NCBI GenBank assembly: GCA_951812575.1 | Contig: OX638322.1 | Coordinates: forward strand, 248,001 to 312,000 | Origin: Candidatus Binatia bacterium | GTDB taxonomy: Bacteria; Desulfobacterota; Binatia; Bin18 | Direction of reading: 5' to 3' | Length of the DNA: 64,000 bases | In this document: positions 54,039 through 63,423 of the stretch, piece by piece | How the letters are laid out: each line of letters starts with the position of its first letter | How positions within the stretch are numbered: position 1 is the stretch's first letter | The notes under the pieces: generated by a model | What the model saw: the letters and a program-made list of their open reading frames with translations, nothing else | Database searches by the model: none | What the model was told of the DNA's origin: nothing | Program-made: the position numbers and the translations under genes

Positions 54039-56339
54039 CTACACTTCTGCGGTGGAGACATCGGTCCGTTTCCCTTTGACTGACCAGCCCGTTGAGAGAC
54101 CAAGGTGAAACCAACCGAACGCCAGTATCCCTATCGCGAAAAGCGTGTCGCCGATCACGCGCAGCCAGCGAAACGTATCGAGCACAGGCGTCTGTAAGAA
54201 CTCAGCCGAGCGTGCATACCACATCCCGTGTTCGACGCTCGCCCAGGTCTGGGCCAGCCCGACCGGTAGTAAACTGAGGAGCACCTGTAACCCCATGCCG
54301 ATATTCATCGCCCAGAACGCAAATCCGAGTGCTGTTGTGTTCCACTCCTGCCGCATGGTGAGCAGCCGGAGACTCAACAGTGACAAACCTATGCCGAGCA
54401 TACCGTACACGCCAAACAGAGCCGTGTGGGCATGCACAGGGGTCGTGTTGAGGCCCTGCATATAGTACAGCGCGATGGGGGGATTAATGAGAAAGCCAAA
54501 CAGGCCAGCCCCAACCAGGTTCCAAAAAGCTACAGCAACAAACCAGTAAATCGGCCATTTATAGTGCTTGACCCAAGGTGTGAGGTGGACCAGCGACCAG
54601 TTCTCATAGGCTTCAAAGCCGATGAGAACCAGCGGCATGAGTTCCAGAGCGCTGAACGTACCACCGAGGACCAGAATGATGGGCGTTGTCCCCGTGAAGT
54701 AGAGATGATGAAACATCCCGAGGACACCACCGGTCAGATAGAGAATCGTGGTGAATAATACAGCCATTGTCGCCGAGCGCACCCGGACGAGTCCCAATCG
54801 GGTGAACGCAAAGGCAATGACCGTGACCGCAAACACCTCGAAGAAGCCTTCCACCCACAGATGGACGACCCACCAGCGCCAATACTCCGCGATGGCCAGG
54901 TTCGTGTGCCGCTCCCACATCAACCCCGCGGAGTAAAACAGCGCAATAGAGATCACGGCCAGGACAAAGATGCCGAGCAACTGTTTGTTTGCTCCCTGGG
55001 CGGTACGCAGCGCCGGCCACAAGGCGCGGAGCATCAGACTCACCCAGAGAAAGAGCCCGACAAGCAGCAGAATCTGCCAGAAGCGCCCCAGCTCAACATA
55101 CTCAAACCCCTGGTGCCCAAACCAGAAATTGGTTCCGCCCTCTAAATGATGATGGATTGCCAGGGCTTGGCCCGCCATCGAGCCGACGACAACAAAGACA
55201 AGGGCGACAAAAAGAAAGTTGACACCCAGACGTTGGCGGCCGGGCTCTCGTCCGGCAATGGCCGGAGCGAGGCACAGACCGGTAGCCAGCCAGGATGTTG
55301 CAATCCACAGGATGCCGAGTTGAACATGCCAGGTCCGGGCCAGCGAGTACGGCAGCCAGTCGGCCAGGGGGATACCGTAGAAGCCGGTTCCTTCGACTCC
55401 GTAATGGGCCGTGACGATACCCGTCAGCATTTGAACAATAAGCAGCGCCCCAACGACCCAGAAGTACTTCTGGGTTGCATACATTGAGGGGGTCGGCGTC
55501 AGTTCTCGGAGGGGGTCGACGGCTGGCCGATCATGCATATTACGCCAGAATTCCCGAGTCGCCGCGTAGAACCAGGCAAGCCCGCCAATGCCGCCCAACA
55601 GCAAGACAAAACTCGCCACCGAAACGACGATCATCGTCCCCGTTGGAACGTTTCCAACCAGCCTCTCGGGTGGCCAGTTGTTTGTATACGTGATGACCTC
55701 GCCGGGACGTTCGGTCACGCACGCCCAAGTCGCCCAGAAAAAGAAGGCGGTGAGTTGGCGAGTTTGCTCAGGTGTGGCCACCGTCCCTGCCGGCATCGCG
55801 TAGCTCTCGCGCAGAGTGTCATACTGAGGGTCCAGGCCAAACAGGCCAAGGTAGTGCGCCTGCACATTGTGGATGGCCTTCGCCCTCAACTCGGATACGG
55901 TTATCGTCTCTGCCGCAGGGTCATAGGTATTCGTCCGCATTTCATGCTGGAGCCGAACCCGAAGTGCGGCTTGTTGTTCTCCTGCGAGCGCTTCGTAGCC
56001 GCGTTCCTTCTCCTCGTGTGCCCAGTGGTCGAGCAGCCAGACTGCCTCGCGGTGCAACCAGTCAGCGGTCCAGTCCGGTGCCGTGTAGGAGCCATGACCC
56101 CAGATGGACCCAAGTTCGTGTCCGCCAATTGAGCGCCACACATCCTGGCCCGCCCGAATATCGTCTCCGGTGAAGACAACCGTACCGCCAGGGGTGAGGA
56201 TACGCTCCGGAACCGGCGGGGCCATCTGGTAGACTTCGCGACCGTAATAGAGCAACGCGCCGAACGATGCGATGACCACACCGGCGAGCACCATCCAGAG
56301 TGAACGGAAGCCCTTGTTGTCCTGCCACGGCTCTGCCAT
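54039..56339 (-). CDS. norZ: Quinol-dependent nitric oxide reductase large subunit (qNOR)
   Basis: The product has 766 residues. The N-terminal extension (1-200: FTGDDIRAGQDVWRSIGGHELGSIWGHGSYTAPDWTADWL) is the quinol-oxidising part of qNOR. The NorB core of about 12 membrane helices follows, with HVQLGILWIATSW, HLWVEGFFEVFAV (Glu near the haem-iron site), GMFHHLYFTGT and HAHTALFGVYGM. It reduces two NO to N2O using quinol at the cytoplasmic membrane, for NO detoxification or denitrification; no other denitrification genes are nearby. I chose ATG 56339 (MAEPWQD) with GAGGG upstream. The PPOX gene lies 11 bp upstream on the same strand. Confidence 0.93.
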   Translation of the reverse strand: MAEPWQDNKGFRSLWMVLAGVVIASFGALLYYGREVYQMAPPVPERILTPGGTVVFTGDDIRAGQDVWRSIGGHELGSIWGHGSYTAPDWTADWLHREAVWLLDHWAHEEKERGYEALAGEQQAALRVRLQHEMRTNTYDPAAETITVSELRAKAIHNVQAHYLGLFGLDPQYDTLRESYAMPAGTVATPEQTRQLTAFFFWATWACVTERPGEVITYTNNWPPERLVGNVPTGTMIVVSVASFVLLLGGIGGLAWFYAATREFWRNMHDRPAVDPLRELTPTPSMYATQKYFWVVGALLIVQMLTGIVTAHYGVEGTGFYGIPLADWLPYSLARTWHVQLGILWIATSWLATGLCLAPAIAGREPGRQRLGVNFLFVALVFVVVGSMAGQALAIHHHLEGGTNFWFGHQGFEYVELGRFWQILLLVGLFLWVSLMLRALWPALRTAQGANKQLLGIFVLAVISIALFYSAGLMWERHTNLAIAEYWRWWVVHLWVEGFFEVFAVTVIAFAFTRLGLVRVRSATMAVLFTTILYLTGGVLGMFHHLYFTGTTPIILVLGGTFSALELMPLVLIGFEAYENWSLVHLTPWVKHYKWPIYWFVAVAFWNLVGAGLFGFLINPPIALYYMQGLNTTPVHAHTALFGVYGMLGIGLSLLSLRLLTMRQEWNTTALGFAFWAMNIGMGLQVLLSLLPVGLAQTWASVEHGMWYARSAEFLQTPVLDTFRWLRVIGDTLFAIGILAFGWFHLGLSTGWSVKGKRTDVSTAEV

Positions 56340-56350
56340 ACGGAGACCCT

Positions 56351-56812
56351 CTATCGGCTGGGTGTAACTCGAACGGCAACCATATTGCCGGCCTGAACCC
56401 GTCCGGCCAACGGCATAGCCCAATACGTCAACCAGGCCGCCCAGTATTTTCTCTTATACGCCGCGTTGATCCGATCTAGGACCTCGGGATCGGTCACGAT
56501 CTGGGTTTCCCCACTAAAAGCGGGCTCTCGCTTCTCGTCCAGCCAGACCAGGACCGGACTCCCCCTCCGAATCCGGCGGGCTTTGAACGAGGTCGGCGCA
56601 GTGATGAAATAGACTGCCTCACCCTCATACGTAAACCAGATAGGAGCCGGACGGCTCCAGTCACCATTGGCGCGCTGGGTGGCCAAAGAGATCAATTTCT
56701 GTGTTTTCAGGAAAGTTTTGACCGATGGGTTCAGTGCGCCTCCGCTGTCTGCCATGCTCCCGCTACCCACACTAAGAATGAGGACAATTCCAAGGAGCCC
56801 CTTCGGAGTCAT
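56351..56812 (-). CDS. Exported PPOX-class (FMN/F420/haem split barrel) protein
   Basis: The product has 153 residues. A signal peptide at residues 1-20 (LLGIVLILSVGSGSMA) precedes a split-barrel domain: FLKTQKLISLATQRANGDWSRPAPIWFTYEGEAVYFITAPTSFKARRIRRGSPVLVWLDEKREPAF. Cytoplasmic versions bind FMN, F420 or haem; export is rare. It is the first gene of an operon with qNOR (11-bp gap), so a role in NO sensing, electron transfer or haem handling is suggested by context only. GAGAGG lies before ATG 56812. Confidence 0.8.
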   Translation of the reverse strand: MTPKGLLGIVLILSVGSGSMADSGGALNPSVKTFLKTQKLISLATQRANGDWSRPAPIWFTYEGEAVYFITAPTSFKARRIRRGSPVLVWLDEKREPAFSGETQIVTDPEVLDRINAAYKRKYWAAWLTYWAMPLAGRVQAGNMVAVRVTPSR

Positions 56813-56933
56813 GATTGCCTCTCGGTGACTGCTGCACGCGCGGCATTGCCCGGCCGCTCAGCCACCCGGACCGGAGAGATGCACAAGCTGGGACCGTCAC
56901 CCTGCCTCACTTGGCTACAATCGCGGTGGCCCG

Positions 56934-58052
56934 TCAAATCCCAAAGAAACGACGGGCGTTCCCCCCCAGAATTTTATCCACCGACTCGGACGGCAGCGAA
57001 GACAAGGTTTCGCGCGCTTTGCGCACAGGCTCAACAAAGCCCTCGGCGTGGGGATAGTCGGAGCCGACGAAGAATTTTTCGTCTCCGGCAAACTGGACGA
57101 TGAGGGGAAACATCCGCTCTTCGGGATCGCCGTTAATCCAGATATTGCGCTCGAAGTATTCGGAAGCCGGGCGCTCCATCTGGGAGGTATGACCCATATA
57201 TTTATACCGGTAGTCGAGCCGTTCCAGCCATTCGCCAATCCAGCCGACCATGGCCTCTATGGTGGCCACCCGCAGGCGGGGAAAGCGTTCCAGCACGCCA
57301 TCATAGACCATGGTGGTGAGTGCCATACGCGGGTCCTGGATCAGATTCATGGTCACGAACATCATGCCGGGGTCGCGGTCGCGGTACCATTCGCGCCCGG
57401 TCGAATGCTTATGCCCGGTCAGGTGGATGCCGACGCTCAGGTCCAAGTCCTGCACCGCAGCCCAGATGGAGTCCAAATCCGGGTGCCCAAAGCTACGGCC
57501 GTTGATGGGAGCCGCGGCCACAAAGATCGTCCGGCAGCCCAGCTTGGCGACCCGGTTGAGTTCGCGCACGGCCAGCTCCGCGTCACGCAGGGAGATATGC
57601 GCCGCGGGAAACAATCGGTCGCTATGGCCGGCGCACAGCTCAAACGCCCAGGTGTTATAGGCCCGGCTCAGGGCGTCGGCGAAGACCGGGTCCTCCACGG
57701 TGCCTTCCCATAAGAGGCCGAGCGTGGGGTAGATGACCTGGGCCTGAATACCTTCGGCATCCAAAAACTCGACCCGCTTGTCCATATTTTGCCAGTCCGG
57801 GCTGAGCGCCAGATATTGATCGAAATGGCCGACGTCCCGGCCCATTTCTTTCTGCCCATAGGCCACCACTGCGGCCAACAGGTCTGTGGCGTTGACCAGC
57901 TTGAGGGGCTTGCCGTCCACCAGGATGGTCGGCTCGCCGCTGGTCGGGTCCTTTTCCACCCGCATGGCTCGCTCCCGAAATGCCGGATCAATATAGCGGG
58001 GGTAGAGATCAAGCGGCTCCATAAAGTGGCTGTCACCATCGATCACGTTCAT
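56934..58052 (-). CDS. PF04909 amidohydrolase family protein
   Basis: The product has 372 residues. DGDSHFMEP (residues 5-13), VGIHLTGHKHS (His), VATIEAMVGW (Glu) and FFVGSDYPHAEGF (Asp-Tyr-Pro-His) give a complete set of metal-site elements. It resembles the 32781 gene and is likely a hydrolase or decarboxylase. The second of two nearby ATGs (58052) is chosen for its better spacing from GAGAGGAG. The longer frame to 58211 overlaps DUF29 and is rejected. It is 13 bp downstream of the DUF29 gene, itself downstream of a sulfotransferase gene. Confidence 0.9.
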   Translation of the reverse strand: MNVIDGDSHFMEPLDLYPRYIDPAFRERAMRVEKDPTSGEPTILVDGKPLKLVNATDLLAAVVAYGQKEMGRDVGHFDQYLALSPDWQNMDKRVEFLDAEGIQAQVIYPTLGLLWEGTVEDPVFADALSRAYNTWAFELCAGHSDRLFPAAHISLRDAELAVRELNRVAKLGCRTIFVAAAPINGRSFGHPDLDSIWAAVQDLDLSVGIHLTGHKHSTGREWYRDRDPGMMFVTMNLIQDPRMALTTMVYDGVLERFPRLRVATIEAMVGWIGEWLERLDYRYKYMGHTSQMERPASEYFERNIWINGDPEERMFPLIVQFAGDEKFFVGSDYPHAEGFVEPVRKARETLSSLPSESVDKILGGNARRFFGI

Positions 58053-58065
58053 TGACATGCTCCTC

Positions 58066-58545
58066 TCAATTCGACTCCGGCAAAAAATTCCGATCAAGGA
58101 TCTCATCCAAAGCAAACGGGCAAACGGCCGGAAACGTCCCAATGGGCAAGCCGCTCTCATCCGCGGCCGCTTCCCGCGCGTCCTGGTAACAATCATCAAG
58201 AATGCGTTCACTATACGGTCGCAGACTCGGGCTGTCGGTCAGTTCGTCCCGCACACGGCGTCGGTGCTCCCGTATGGTTGCCCGCCAACTATTGGTCCGA
58301 CGGTCTGGCTGATGGCGATACTTGAGGAGATGACTCAGGATGATGATGAGCGCGCTTTTCACAGCCCGGCGCTGGCTTCTCCCCATGTCCTCCATCTCCT
58401 CAGCCAGGTTCTCGATATCCAGCCGTTGCGTCTGGCCGGACCGCAGCGCTCCCACCTGTTCTTCAATCCAGGCGTAAAAGTCCTGTTCATACAATTCGCC
58501 TGGTTGGGGGGCCTGGGGCTTTTCCAGGGGCTGTGCTCTCGGCAT
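58066..58545 (-). CDS. DUF29 family protein
   Basis: The product has 159 residues, helical, with the DUF29 pattern LYEQDFYAWIEEQVGALRSGQTQRLDIENLAEEMEDMGRSQRRAVKSALIIILSHLLKYRHQP and a C-terminal SGLPIGTFPAVCPFALDEILDRNFLP. Function is unknown; the family is common in cyanobacteria and other genome-repeat-rich bacteria. The start is ATG 58545 (MPRAQ), as the longer frame overlaps the sulfotransferase. The ribosome site is weak. Confidence 0.82.
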   Translation of the reverse strand: MPRAQPLEKPQAPQPGELYEQDFYAWIEEQVGALRSGQTQRLDIENLAEEMEDMGRSQRRAVKSALIIILSHLLKYRHQPDRRTNSWRATIREHRRRVRDELTDSPSLRPYSERILDDCYQDAREAAADESGLPIGTFPAVCPFALDEILDRNFLPESN

Positions 58546-58586
58546 GTGGATCACTCTACCACCGGTGCTCGTGTTGAGAAATATCT

Positions 58587-59627
58587 CTACACACCGGGTT
58601 GTTCGACGCTCTGCGCGGCGGTTACCGTGTTCTTCCCGTCCGCTTGACTTCCCCACACCGCATCGTACGCAAAATCACTACCGATCCGCGCCAACTCGGC
58701 TTTACATGTCGTATCAATGAAGTCCTGCTGTTCGGGGGATAAGAGCTCGGCCGACCCGCCGCTGACTCCGCGACGGATCATCTGCCGGTTGGGCGACGAC
58801 CACGGGGTGAGCGCCGGCGGCTTGAATTTGTCGTCTATGCTTTTCATGTACGCAAACGAACTCTTCTCACATACCGAGGCAAATTCCTCTGGGGTCAACT
58901 CGACCTGCATGAACGCGGCGATGCGTCGCACGGCCGCGGCCATGTCCTGCGTCATCTCGTCAAAGGTCAGGATCAGCAGGTTGGACAGGTGACGGTTCTT
59001 CCAGTAGCCGTACAGATGTTCGGACCAGTTGAACGGCGTGGCATCGGAAAAGAAGAGCCGCAACCAGACCGGCACGGCGGGCATCAGCGGGCCGAACATA
59101 ACATCGCGGATAAACAGATAAGCCGACACAAAGGCATCCTTGGGGTCGCGCAGAATACAGATGTAGCGGGCGTCCGGGGTGTAGGGAATCCGCTCCCACT
59201 CCAGATGCGTTTTAATCACCCGCAGACCGGTGGGGGCGGCCTGGCGGGCGGTGTCGTCCGACAGGGGCACGACCAAGTCTTGCCTGGCGAAATCCGGCCA
59301 CGGCACCACATCGTGAATATGCCGGAACTCGCCCTTGCCCCGCATGGCGATTTGATACGCGATCTGCATGGCCCAATTCGTGCCACATTTGGGAAACGTG
59401 CAGACCACCACATCGTGCCGGCTGGGACGATAGTCGCCGAAATCATGCCCGGCCAGCATCTTGGCCTTCATCTTGCGGCCGACGGCGGCCCAGAGTCGAT
59501 CCGCATATCCGGCCCTCTCGACCAGCCACAGCAGCGGTTTGATGAGCACATAGGTCAACCCCAGCACGGGATAACGGATGTGGATGGGAAAAACGTCATG
59601 ATGAAACGGGCGGTGCGAAGCGGCCAC
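58587..59627 (-). CDS. PAPS-dependent sulfotransferase domain protein
   Basis: The product has 346 residues. The 5'-phosphosulfate loop is TFPKCGTNW (residues 77-85), a 3'-phosphate loop region includes CILRDPKDAFVSAYLF, and the C-terminus has RRGVSGG in the usual RKGxxGdW position. It should transfer sulfate from PAPS to a hydroxyl or amine. AAAGGAG lies before GTG 59627. It is 36 bp downstream of a degenerate PF04909 amidohydrolase gene. The final 30 residues extend over the DUF29 leader. Confidence 0.9.
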   Translation of the reverse strand: MAASHRPFHHDVFPIHIRYPVLGLTYVLIKPLLWLVERAGYADRLWAAVGRKMKAKMLAGHDFGDYRPSRHDVVVCTFPKCGTNWAMQIAYQIAMRGKGEFRHIHDVVPWPDFARQDLVVPLSDDTARQAAPTGLRVIKTHLEWERIPYTPDARYICILRDPKDAFVSAYLFIRDVMFGPLMPAVPVWLRLFFSDATPFNWSEHLYGYWKNRHLSNLLILTFDEMTQDMAAAVRRIAAFMQVELTPEEFASVCEKSSFAYMKSIDDKFKPPALTPWSSPNRQMIRRGVSGGSAELLSPEQQDFIDTTCKAELARIGSDFAYDAVWGSQADGKNTVTAAQSVEQPGV

Positions 59628-59663
59628 AGTTTCTCCTTTGTCTCTTGTCCGGACAATTCGTCC

Positions 59664-60947
59664 CTACCTCACCTTTTGCACCAGTTCGATACCGAACTGT
59701 TCGGCGGCATTGCCGCCCAGCATGCGGGCCATGCTTGCCTCGTCGATATGGGCCTGGCTCAGGGTCTTAATCGCCTCCCAGGCGCTGGTCGTATCCTGCT
59801 GCGGATAGCGTGAGCCCCAGACGATTTTGTGGGCAAAGGTCTGGGGTAATTGCTGGATCAGCCGCTCCTCGGCGTCAAAGGCGAGCAGTACCCGGCCCTC
59901 TTCCCACATGTCTTCCACATCGGTCCGCACCGGATAGTAGTGCAGGGGCGGAATCGTCAGGACGGACGCTTCCATCTTCTCCAGCACCTCTTCCATCCAG
60001 GACGCCTGACCGCCGGCCATCACCACCTTCAGCTTCGGGTAGCGCTGCATGACGGTAAAACCGATCAGGGTGGCAGCCACGAACATATGGTTATCCAGCC
60101 ACGGGGACAGGATCGGCGCGACCGGATGGCCGATCGGCTGCTGGGCGCCGAAGGTAAAATTCGGCCCGTTACCACCGCCCGCAAACGGGCCGCCGCCGAT
60201 CTCTCTGAACAGGGTGACCTGAGTGAGCCGACGGTTGACCTTCTCGATAAACGGGGCGTGGGAGGTCCATTCCGGGTTCCATAAACCGCTGGCCGGATGG
60301 ACGGCGAGCGTCAGGTCGAGCCGCTCAAGCTCGGCCCAGAACGGGTCGTAGTAGGGATGGGTATAATAGCGTCCCTGCACGAACAGCGGCCGGAGAAACA
60401 CACCCCGAAAGCACGAGATAGAGTTGATACGTCGCAGTTCCGCCAGCGCATAATCCAGGTTTTGCAGGGGAATCATGGCCGCGGCGTACAGGCGCTCGGG
60501 CGCGGCCTGACAGAAGTCGGCGATCCAGTTGTTATACGCCTGGGCGAGGGCGTTAGCGCTGTCCGGGTCCTTGATCAAGGGGAAGCCCTCGGCAAACCAG
60601 GTCGGGTAGAGCAAGGTCTGATCCACGCCCATGGCGTCCATATCCCGCAGCCGCGCCTGGGGGTCAGACGCCCCCTCGGTCATGGCGTGCCGGGTATCGG
60701 GGTCGAGCTCTCCGATCTGCTCGCAGGTCATGCCCGGCCGCCAGATGGCGTAGCGGGGGATGTTGGGATTGACTTGGTCGTGGTGGGCCTCGCCGTTGAT
60801 TTTGAGGTAGGAGGCGTACTGGCCGTCTTCCCGCCACAGAGAGAATTTGCCCAGGGCGCGATAGTCCGGCTCTAAATAGTTCTCCCAGATCGCGGGTGAC
60901 TCGACAATATGAGAGTTGGCGTCAAACACGGCAAAACGCTTGGTCAT
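59664..60947 (-). CDS. PF04909 amidohydrolase-fold protein with altered active site
   Basis: The product has 427 residues. The N-terminal FDANSHIVE and LAVHPASG fit the family. At the position of the conserved Glu the sequence is VVMAGGQASW (Glu replaced by Gly), and at the SDYPH block it reads WGSRYPQQD (Asp replaced by Arg, His by Gln). Loss of the C-terminal Asp should remove or change metal binding. Its start overlaps the stop of the next PF04909 gene by 4 bp, so the two are translationally coupled and may form one complex. Confidence 0.87.
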   Translation of the reverse strand: MTKRFAVFDANSHIVESPAIWENYLEPDYRALGKFSLWREDGQYASYLKINGEAHHDQVNPNIPRYAIWRPGMTCEQIGELDPDTRHAMTEGASDPQARLRDMDAMGVDQTLLYPTWFAEGFPLIKDPDSANALAQAYNNWIADFCQAAPERLYAAAMIPLQNLDYALAELRRINSISCFRGVFLRPLFVQGRYYTHPYYDPFWAELERLDLTLAVHPASGLWNPEWTSHAPFIEKVNRRLTQVTLFREIGGGPFAGGGNGPNFTFGAQQPIGHPVAPILSPWLDNHMFVAATLIGFTVMQRYPKLKVVMAGGQASWMEEVLEKMEASVLTIPPLHYYPVRTDVEDMWEEGRVLLAFDAEERLIQQLPQTFAHKIVWGSRYPQQDTTSAWEAIKTLSQAHIDEASMARMLGGNAAEQFGIELVQKVR

Positions 60948-62386
60948 GCCTGGGCTCCCTCAGCCGCTCGGCCGTTGGGCTGTCTGCCGCGTTCCCGCGG
61001 AGGCCGGCTGAGCGCGGCCTCGGGCTCCAGGGCGCGCCTGACCTCGTCTTCGGTCGGCCACCAGTCCGGCCGTTCAATCTCGGTCACCCGCTCCCGGATA
61101 AAGGTTTTCGGGGCCTCGATATGGTAGAGCTTGCGCGCATTGTCTCCCAGGAATTTGCTCTGGTAGGACTCCGGCAACTCACACGCGCGCATGGTCTCAA
61201 GCGCCCGCCACACATCGTCGCCGTCGTGATGATACACATCCGACGACCAGGCCAGGATGTCTTTATAGAACTCGGGCAGACGCGAGGGCGGAGCCTCATC
61301 GCCCTCAAAGCCGGTCACGCAGTGCGCGAAAAAGGTTTCGCTCGGCAGGCGCTTGAGCGGCGCCAGCTCGCGCTCGTTGCGGTACAGCTTATAGAACTTA
61401 TCGCAGCGGTCGAGCAGAAAGCTCAGCCAGGTCGAGGAAGCCTCAAACACCGCGGCCCGTATCTTGGGATGCCGCTCAAAAAAGCCTGACATCAGGACCA
61501 TGGTGACCCACAGCGCGGCCTCGGCCTGAAAGTTCTGCACATTAGTCAGAAACGAGTGCGGCAGACCCGCAGAGATAATGGTCCGGGCGACCAACTCCGC
61601 GCCCGAGTACTGTTCGGCATAACCGGCGGGCTTAAGCGAGCCAAAGGCCGGAAAGGGGTGCATACCGTACACCACGCCGGTCTCTTCCATGGCTCGCCAG
61701 ACCTGCTCATACTTGGGCTGGAGCGGGTAATTACCCATGGCGTCAACGGGTCGGACCAGACCCACCCGACAGCCTTTTGCCGCCACCCGATAGACTTCCT
61801 GGGCCGCGTATTTCGGGTCCTGCATGGGCAGCATGGCCGCAAAATAGAGCCGCTCGGGGTCGGCCTGACAGTAGTCATACGCCCACTCGTTATAGGCTTT
61901 GCACATGGCCTTGGCCCCGAGCGCGTTTTGCAGCCACGGATAGGTGTCGATATCGGTTGGGATAATCATCACCTGGTCGATGCCCTGGATGTCCATATCC
62001 CGCAGGCGCTCTCGCGGTTTATAGGAGCCCTTGTGGTCAAGATAGTCGGCCTGCTCGGCCGTCAGGGCAGTCTCGGGGTTCAGGTTGCGAACGTACAGGG
62101 CGCGCTGGATATCGTGTTTGAGCCCCGGCCCGGCAAAGGAGATGGCGTGGATGCGGCCCCGCCGGCCACCGATCAGTTGGGAGCCGATGCCCGACCCCGG
62201 CACGCCGTTCACAATCAGTTGCTTGCTCTCGGCATCGAACCACATGGTGGTCTTGAGGGCTTCCAGTTCGTCCTTGGTCAGCCAATCCTTGGCCCGCTCC
62301 CAAATCCAGGGCGGCTCGGTCACATGGGCATCGCAGTCAAAGGTCGGGAAGTCTTTGGTCATGGGAGCGAATTTTTGAACCGGCAT
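60944..62386 (-). CDS. PF04909 amidohydrolase family protein
   Basis: The product has 480 residues, longer than the others, with FDCDAHVTEP (residues 13-22), YGMHPFPAFG (His), AAVFEASSTW (Glu) and WSSDVYHHDGDD (Asp). The metal-site set is therefore intact, unlike its coupled neighbour. A Pro/Arg-rich tail follows the catalytic domain. AAAGGACTCGGAC lies before ATG 62386. It is in an operon downstream of the alpha/beta hydrolase gene (23-bp gap). Confidence 0.9.
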   Translation of the reverse strand: MPVQKFAPMTKDFPTFDCDAHVTEPPWIWERAKDWLTKDELEALKTTMWFDAESKQLIVNGVPGSGIGSQLIGGRRGRIHAISFAGPGLKHDIQRALYVRNLNPETALTAEQADYLDHKGSYKPRERLRDMDIQGIDQVMIIPTDIDTYPWLQNALGAKAMCKAYNEWAYDYCQADPERLYFAAMLPMQDPKYAAQEVYRVAAKGCRVGLVRPVDAMGNYPLQPKYEQVWRAMEETGVVYGMHPFPAFGSLKPAGYAEQYSGAELVARTIISAGLPHSFLTNVQNFQAEAALWVTMVLMSGFFERHPKIRAAVFEASSTWLSFLLDRCDKFYKLYRNERELAPLKRLPSETFFAHCVTGFEGDEAPPSRLPEFYKDILAWSSDVYHHDGDDVWRALETMRACELPESYQSKFLGDNARKLYHIEAPKTFIRERVTEIERPDWWPTEDEVRRALEPEAALSRPPRERGRQPNGRAAEGAQA

Positions 62387-62409
62387 GTCCGAGTCCTTTC
62401 CGCAAAGCG

Positions 62410-63228
62410 TCACACCGCCAGCCTGGACACAAAACTTGTGATAAAGGCGTTCACCTGGTCCGGGACTTCGAGCTGGAGGAAGTGGCCCGCACCAATGGCC
62501 TGGGCAAATTCGACCCGCTTGAAACAGGTTTTCAGATGCTTCAGGTCGGCGGCCTGAGGAAAAGCGTCCGCCATCCAGGGGCCGACCATGACCAGCGTCG
62601 GCTGCAGCATGGCGGCGGCTGGCGTAGCGGAGTCAGAAGCCATCAGGCTGATCTCTTTGACGCGCACGTCTACGGGCGTACGACATGCCTCACCGACCGC
62701 CGTCTCGACCATCGCCCGGTCAGCCTGGGGACCGAAAAAGCTGGTATACAGCTCTCGAAAATAGGGCTCGCCGTTCGGAGCCGTCAGTTTCTCTACCATC
62801 TCGGCGTAAAACCGCTCGGTCCCGGTTGTAGGGTTATCGAGATCGGCTTCGGGCATCACCGCCGAGTCAACCAGGATGAAGGCGCGCACCAGGTCCGGGT
62901 AGTCATGGCTGAAGGCGACACCCGCCGGGCCGCCGCCGGCGTGCGCAATCGCCACGGCTTTACTGAAGCCTTCGTGGCGGGCCAGGGCCGCGATGTCGGC
63001 GGCGTGCTGCTGGGGCGTATGGCCGGACCCTGGGGTGGTCGATTTGCCCATGCCGCGCCGGTCCATGCGGAGAATACGGTGGGAGTCCTGGAAGTAGGTC
63101 GCCTGCTCCTCCCAGTGGTTCAGATTCGAGCACCAACCGTGAATGAAGATCAGGTCGGGGTTGCCCCTATCCTTGCCCTCGACTTTATAGTGCAGCTCGG
63201 CTCCGTCTTCGGTTCTGAATGTCGGCAT
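62410..63228 (-). CDS. Alpha/beta hydrolase-fold protein lacking the nucleophile serine
   Basis: The product has 272 residues with a clear fold: FIHGWCSNLNHWEEQATYF, MDRRGMGKSTTP, and late GAGHFLQLEVPDQVNAF with the His. The nucleophile elbow, normally GxSxG, reads AIAHAGGGPAG. The codon at the nucleophile position is GCC (Ala). A non-hydrolytic role, as in cofactor-free dioxygenases or lyases of this fold, is possible. AAGGAGGAAATA lies before the ATG. It leads the operon with two PF04909 proteins. Confidence 0.85.
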   Translation of the reverse strand: MPTFRTEDGAELHYKVEGKDRGNPDLIFIHGWCSNLNHWEEQATYFQDSHRILRMDRRGMGKSTTPGSGHTPQQHAADIAALARHEGFSKAVAIAHAGGGPAGVAFSHDYPDLVRAFILVDSAVMPEADLDNPTTGTERFYAEMVEKLTAPNGEPYFRELYTSFFGPQADRAMVETAVGEACRTPVDVRVKEISLMASDSATPAAAMLQPTLVMVGPWMADAFPQAADLKHLKTCFKRVEFAQAIGAGHFLQLEVPDQVNAFITSFVSRLAV

Positions 63229-63423
63229 TATTTCCTCCTTGTGAGAATTCTCTCATATCATATTGAGACCTCTTGACCACTCGCCCGCTGGGCTCTGCGT
63301 GCGGTCTTTCTGACGGCCCGGCCTCCCTTCAACAGTTGACATGCCATAGGCGCTTACCATACTAACCGCACGCATGACCCGGGAGAGCGATGGGTATGAT
63401 TGCCTGTGAACGGGGGAGACAGC

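Noticed and set aside
53900..54103. Intact small gene of 67 codons
   Set aside because: Only its second half resembles BrnT. The first part is antisense or tail sequence of the qNOR gene, so it is called a remnant.
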